The notes under the pieces are model-generated. The model ran no database searches. It worked only from the letters and a program-made list of their open reading frames with translations, and was not told the DNA's origin. Position numbers and translations under genes: made by a program. Below are positions 6,309 through 8,246 of a stretch of DNA of 8,246 bases, one piece after another. The stretch comes from Methanobacterium sp. GTDB lineage: Archaea; Methanobacteriota; Methanobacteria; Methanobacteriales; Methanobacteriaceae. Position 1 is the stretch's first letter, and the number at the start of each line of letters is the position of its first letter. The stretch spans positions 1 through 8,246 of the forward strand of contig PLTK01000233.1 of NCBI GenBank assembly GCA_003164415.1, given 5' to 3'.

Positions 6309-6359
6309 AATATTCAATTTAACTTCATTATAACACAATGAAAATGGAAAAAATTCACT

Positions 6360-6372
6360 AATTTTCAAAATT
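6360..6372. promoter_or_regulatory. Palindrome AATTTTCAAAATT, candidate operator (copy 3)
   Basis: Identical to 2338-2350 and at nearly the same distance (28 versus 27 bases) from the TATA-like element. Confidence 0.4.
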
Positions 6373-6399
6373 AATTTATTCGATGAAGTACAATTATTG

Positions 6400-6407
6400 T
6401 TTATACA
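6400..6407 (+). promoter_or_regulatory. TATA-like element of repeat copy 3
   Basis: TTTATACA, closer to TTTATATA than its copy 1 counterpart. It predicts a start near 6425 and a leader of about 90 nt, the same as in copy 1. Confidence 0.45.
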
Positions 6408-6483
6408 GTAAGAAAAAATGAGATTATATGAACAGAAAATCTTTTAAGTACATATCTACTAAGATTAATATTAATAATTGTAT

Positions 6484-6504
6484 TTTACACGTTAAATGTG
6501 TAAA
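6484..6504 (+). ncRNA. Leader stem-loop abutting the ribosome-binding site (copy 3)
   Basis: TTTACAC / GTGTAAA, 7 Watson-Crick pairs around GTTAAAT, ending one base before GAGGGG. Relative to copy 1 (2462-2482) the loop-closing pair is C-G instead of T-A, a two-sided change that keeps pairing, and a G-U has become A-U. Confidence 0.55.
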
Positions 6505-6516
6505 TGAGGGGTTAAA

Positions 6517-6558
6517 ATGGCGATACTTGGTATCATCCGAGTAATAACTATACTTTAG
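6517..6558 (+). CDS. Micro-peptide, 13 aa (repeat copy 3)
   Basis: ATG at 6517 with GAGGGG at 6506-6511, spacing 5. Encodes MAILGIIRVITIL, then TAG. Compared with copy 2, Arg4 is Leu and Phe7 is Ile. Arg8 is kept although its codon changed from AGA to CGA, so this copy is almost entirely hydrophobic with one positive charge. It could insert in a membrane, act as a signal or toxin-like peptide, or be only the translated edge of a structured RNA. No known family is recognised. The K+ channel gene begins about 200 bases downstream on the same strand. Confidence 0.45.
   Translation: MAILGIIRVITIL
6522..6534 (+). repeat. GATAC-TTG-GTATC hairpin at codons 2-6 (copy 3)
   Basis: Both 5-base arms are unchanged from copies 1 and 2. 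Only the loop differs (TTG for GGG), which changes residue 4 from Arg to Leu. Confidence 0.55.
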
Positions 6559-6571
6559 AGTCATTTTTGGC

Positions 6572-6593
6572 ATAACTTTTTGGATAAAATTAT
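6572..6593 (+). repeat. Stem-loop downstream of micro-ORF copy 3
   Basis: ATAACTTT / AAAATTAT with one C-A mismatch around TTGGAT, matching the perfect stem at 3849-3870 in copy 2. Confidence 0.4.
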
Positions 6594-6683
6594 TATTTAT
6601 TTGGTACCGTATATTTTATTAAGATTTGTAAAAATAAAAATTTAATAATTATTCATTGCATATTGTTATAGATATATTCCTAA

Positions 6684-6696
6684 TTTTTTTAATTTT
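6684..6696 (+). terminator. T-tract between repeat copy 3 and the channel gene
   Basis: T7 at 6684-6690 followed by AATTTT. It could end the copy 3 transcript before the channel promoter. Based only on composition and position. Confidence 0.3.
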
Positions 6697-6722
6697 GCAT
6701 AAAATTAATACATTCCTGAATA

Positions 6723-6737
6723 CATATATTAATATAA
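6723..6737 (+). promoter_or_regulatory. Probable TATA region of the K+ channel gene
   Basis: CATATATTAATATAA about 25-35 bases before the TTG start. Transcription would begin in or next to the T7 run (6740-6746), giving a leader that is little more than the GGGAG ribosome-binding site. Confidence 0.4.
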
Positions 6738-6759
6738 CATTTTTTTGGGAGAATAGTAC

Positions 6760-7560
6760 TTGAAAAGACACTATCAGGTAATTTTTGAAGGGTTATTAAC
6801 AGTTTTGATACTAGTTGACCTTCTACTAATGGGTTTGATGATTGCTGGATTTACAGTAGGCATAAAATCTGTTACAGTCTATAATATAGGTAATTATGAT
6901 CTCATTATAGCCCTTTTGATATTAGTTGATTTAATAGTTTTTAGAATTCAAACTGATAAATCGAATGGTAATAATGGGTTATTCATTAAGAATAATTGGA
7001 ATTATATTGTGTCCATACTTCCTTTATCCTTTATATGTTTCAATATATTCCATTTATTCAGTTTTGTCGACATTATTGCTTTAATTGTAATCCTAAGATT
7101 TTATGCCCTCTATAAAGTATTGATTATAACAGGGAAAGAAGTTCGTAAATATCCTTCCAAAACAAAGTTAGACTATGCAACATTTGTACTTTTATTAGTC
7201 CTAGTGTTTGGTTCATTTCTATTTTTCCTTGCTGAACACAGTGTTAATCCTGAAGTTCCAACCTATGAATCTGCAATGTGGTATTCTATCGTATCAATGA
7301 CCACCGTAGGTTACGGGGATATTGTTCCAATTACAGCAATTGGAAGAATAATAGGAATAATTATAATTTTAACTGGTATGTTATATTTGAGTTTAATTAC
7401 AGCAACACTTGCCTTTTCATTCATAGATTTTTTCAGAGCAGAAAGCCGTAAATCGGCAGAAAGAGTTGAAAAAAGGGTAATAGACTATGAAAAAAGAATA
7501 GATCAACTCATAAACACAGTAGACGAACTCAAAGAAGAAATAAACAAAAAAATGAAATGA
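6760..7560 (+). CDS. Potassium channel subunit, six-helix type
   Basis: 266 aa. The selectivity filter TTVGYGD (181-187) is the textbook K+ signature, in a pore loop preceded by the pore helix MWYSIVSM. Four hydrophobic segments before it (about 10-32, 46-62, 82-98, 103-122) resemble a voltage-sensor domain, but the fourth has only isolated basic residues (Arg113, Lys119) instead of an arginine ladder, so voltage gating is doubtful. S5 (140-159) and S6 (192-222) frame the pore. A charged C-terminal helix (228-265) looks like a coiled coil for tetramer assembly, and there is no RCK/TrkA domain. The start is TTG at 6760, supported by GGGAG eight bases upstream. The protein should sit in the cytoplasmic membrane as a tetramer and pass K+. 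Its codons are A+T-rich like the host, unlike the sulfatase gene. Confidence 0.93.
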   Translation: MKRHYQVIFEGLLTVLILVDLLLMGLMIAGFTVGIKSVTVYNIGNYDLIIALLILVDLIVFRIQTDKSNGNNGLFIKNNWNYIVSILPLSFICFNIFHLFSFVDIIALIVILRFYALYKVLIITGKEVRKYPSKTKLDYATFVLLLVLVFGSFLFFLAEHSVNPEVPTYESAMWYSIVSMTTVGYGDIVPITAIGRIIGIIIILTGMLYLSLITATLAFSFIDFFRAESRKSAERVEKRVIDYEKRIDQLINTVDELKEEINKKMK

Positions 7561-7667
7561 AATTTATTCTTATTAATTTATTCTTAAATATAAAATTGAA
7601 AAGAAATTATTAAAATTAAAAGAATTAAAGTCGATAAATAAAAAAAAATATAGCTGTACAATAATAA

Positions 7668-7678
7668 TATAAATATAA
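7668..7678 (+). promoter_or_regulatory. Probable TATA box of the last gene
   Basis: TATAAATATAA, 35-45 bases before the ATG at 7713. A start about 25 bases downstream falls in the T9 run (7692-7700) directly in front of GGAG. The 152-base gap to the channel gene argues for a separate transcript. Confidence 0.45.
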
Positions 7679-7712
7679 GCGTCGATTTTAATTTTTTTTT
7701 GGAGTTGCTTTG

Positions 7713-8246
7713 ATGACGAAAAAAGATTCGAATGAAGTTCAAAAGGAGAAAGTATCTTCGGATATTGATAATATGAATGAAATTGGCCCTCGAAAGTATA
7801 TTCTTAGATTATTGTATCCAAATGATGTTAAACCAGATTGGAATGCTTCATTAAACATGTTTGCAGCTCTAATTGTGGTCTTCATAATATCCCAATTACT
7901 CAAATTAGGCAATGTAACATTTGCATTTGTATTCAGTGGTGCATATATAGCATTAGTTTTGAGTGCAAAGCTTCCCAATAAAGTATTAATACGTTTAGAT
8001 ATAATTATGATTATTATTATGGGTTTAACCTTTTTTACTGCTTCATTAGCCCATATAAATCCGTGGATAGGTCTTATTTTTCTTTTGTTTTGGATTTTTT
8101 TAAATTCTAGTTTAAATATCTTAGGAAAGGCAACAGGAATTATTGGTTTTGTTGGATTATTATTTTACATTTTAGCATCATTGGTAATCGTTAACAACCA
8201 ATCAACAGCTATTGAATGGGGTTTGTGGGCATTTTTAGGTGCATTT
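7713..8246 (+). CDS. Multi-pass membrane protein, N-terminal part (FUSC-like?)
   Basis: Open from ATG 7713 to the window edge, 178 codons with no stop, so the gene is cut off by the window and not broken. GGAG at 7701-7704 supports the ATG; an in-frame TTG directly before it is also possible. The first 44 residues are charged and soluble (MTKKDSNEVQKEKVSS...). Hydrophobic helices follow at about 45-62, 66-84, 92-112, 117-132, 141-161 and from 167. Six closely packed helices after a short cytoplasmic start fit the N-terminal half of FUSC/aromatic-acid-exporter-type proteins, which carry a cytoplasmic domain and a second helix bundle further on. That part is not visible here, so the family call is tentative while the membrane location is secure. 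Confidence 0.75.
   Translation, partial: MTKKDSNEVQKEKVSSDIDNMNEIGPRKYILRLLYPNDVKPDWNASLNMFAALIVVFIISQLLKLGNVTFAFVFSGAYIALVLSAKLPNKVLIRLDIIMIIIMGLTFFTASLAHINPWIGLIFLLFWIFLNSSLNILGKATGIIGFVGLLFYILASLVIVNNQSTAIEWGLWAFLGAF

Larger units (their letters stand above)
6255..6646 (+). repeat. Micro-ORF repeat unit, copy 3 (most complete)
   Basis: Shares its upstream half with copy 1 (2250-2525) and its downstream half with copy 2 (3781-3934). In order: T-tract (6285 on), 36-base block identical to copy 1 (6345-6380), TATA-like TTTATACA (6400-6407), leader stem-loop (6484-6504), ribosome-binding site, 13-codon frame, downstream stem-loop (6572-6593) and an A-rich end. It fills most of the gap between the sulfatase and the K+ channel gene. 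No transposase or terminal inverted repeats. Confidence 0.85.

Noticed and set aside
6428..6544. 38-codon frame running through the leader and start of micro-ORF copy 3
   Set aside because: The equivalent in copy 1 is broken by a one-base insertion after three codons, and the frame overlaps the better supported micro-ORF.
2250..6646. Repeat family as an insertion sequence, MITE or CRISPR
   Set aside because: No transposase, no terminal inverted repeats or target duplications that I can see, and only three units separated by kilobases with unequal ends; CRISPR repeats would be short, regular and clustered.
1..8246. tRNA, rRNA or known riboswitch
   Set aside because: I found no tRNA-like sequence, no rRNA segment and no riboswitch core that I recognise in any intergenic region.

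Overview
The window looks like chromosome from a methanogenic archaeon of the Methanobacteriales, most likely a Methanobacterium-type genome. The support is indirect: very A+T-rich intergenic DNA, box-A-like TATA elements (a perfect TTTATATA at 3901), strong GGAG/GGAGGT ribosome-binding sites, TTG starts, and T-tracts where terminators would be expected. No marker gene fixes the genus.

Layout. On the left are two minus-strand genes: a 56-residue hypothetical protein (91-261) with a terminator-like hairpin behind it, and a 12-helix APC-family amino-acid permease (682-1989). The centre holds a divergent pair: a six-helix membrane protein of unclear function (2654-3514, minus) and a full-length alkyl/aryl sulfatase (4233-6143, plus). 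The sulfatase is a metallo-beta-lactamase-fold SDS hydrolase. It is clearly richer in G+C and in CGN arginine codons than its neighbours, which suggests it came from bacteria. On the right are a tetrameric-type K+ channel subunit (6760-7560, plus) and the start of a multi-pass membrane protein, possibly FUSC-like (7713 to the edge, plus). A decayed SHOCT-domain gene lies just upstream of the sulfatase.

The most unusual content is in the three long 'empty' intergenic regions. Each holds one copy of a plus-strand repeat whose core is a tiny open frame with a good ribosome-binding site 5 nt upstream: 17 codons at 2495, 13 at 3794 and 13 at 6517. All three encode a hydrophobic, weakly cationic peptide beginning MAI(R/L)GI. 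Copies 1 and 3 also share about 240-260 bases of upstream sequence, including a 36-base identical block, a candidate TATA box and an RNA stem-loop against the ribosome-binding site. That stem differs between the copies by a compensatory base-pair change. Copies 2 and 3 share the downstream half. This is a candidate family of small transcription units (micro-peptide, structured RNA, or both) that I do not recognise. Copies 1 and 3 also form direct repeats around the membrane protein/sulfatase module.

How the genes work together is mostly inference. The sulfatase would release alcohol and sulfate from alkyl sulfates inside the cell. The divergent membrane protein, the permease, the channel and the last gene are all envelope proteins, but nothing in the sequence ties them into one pathway.
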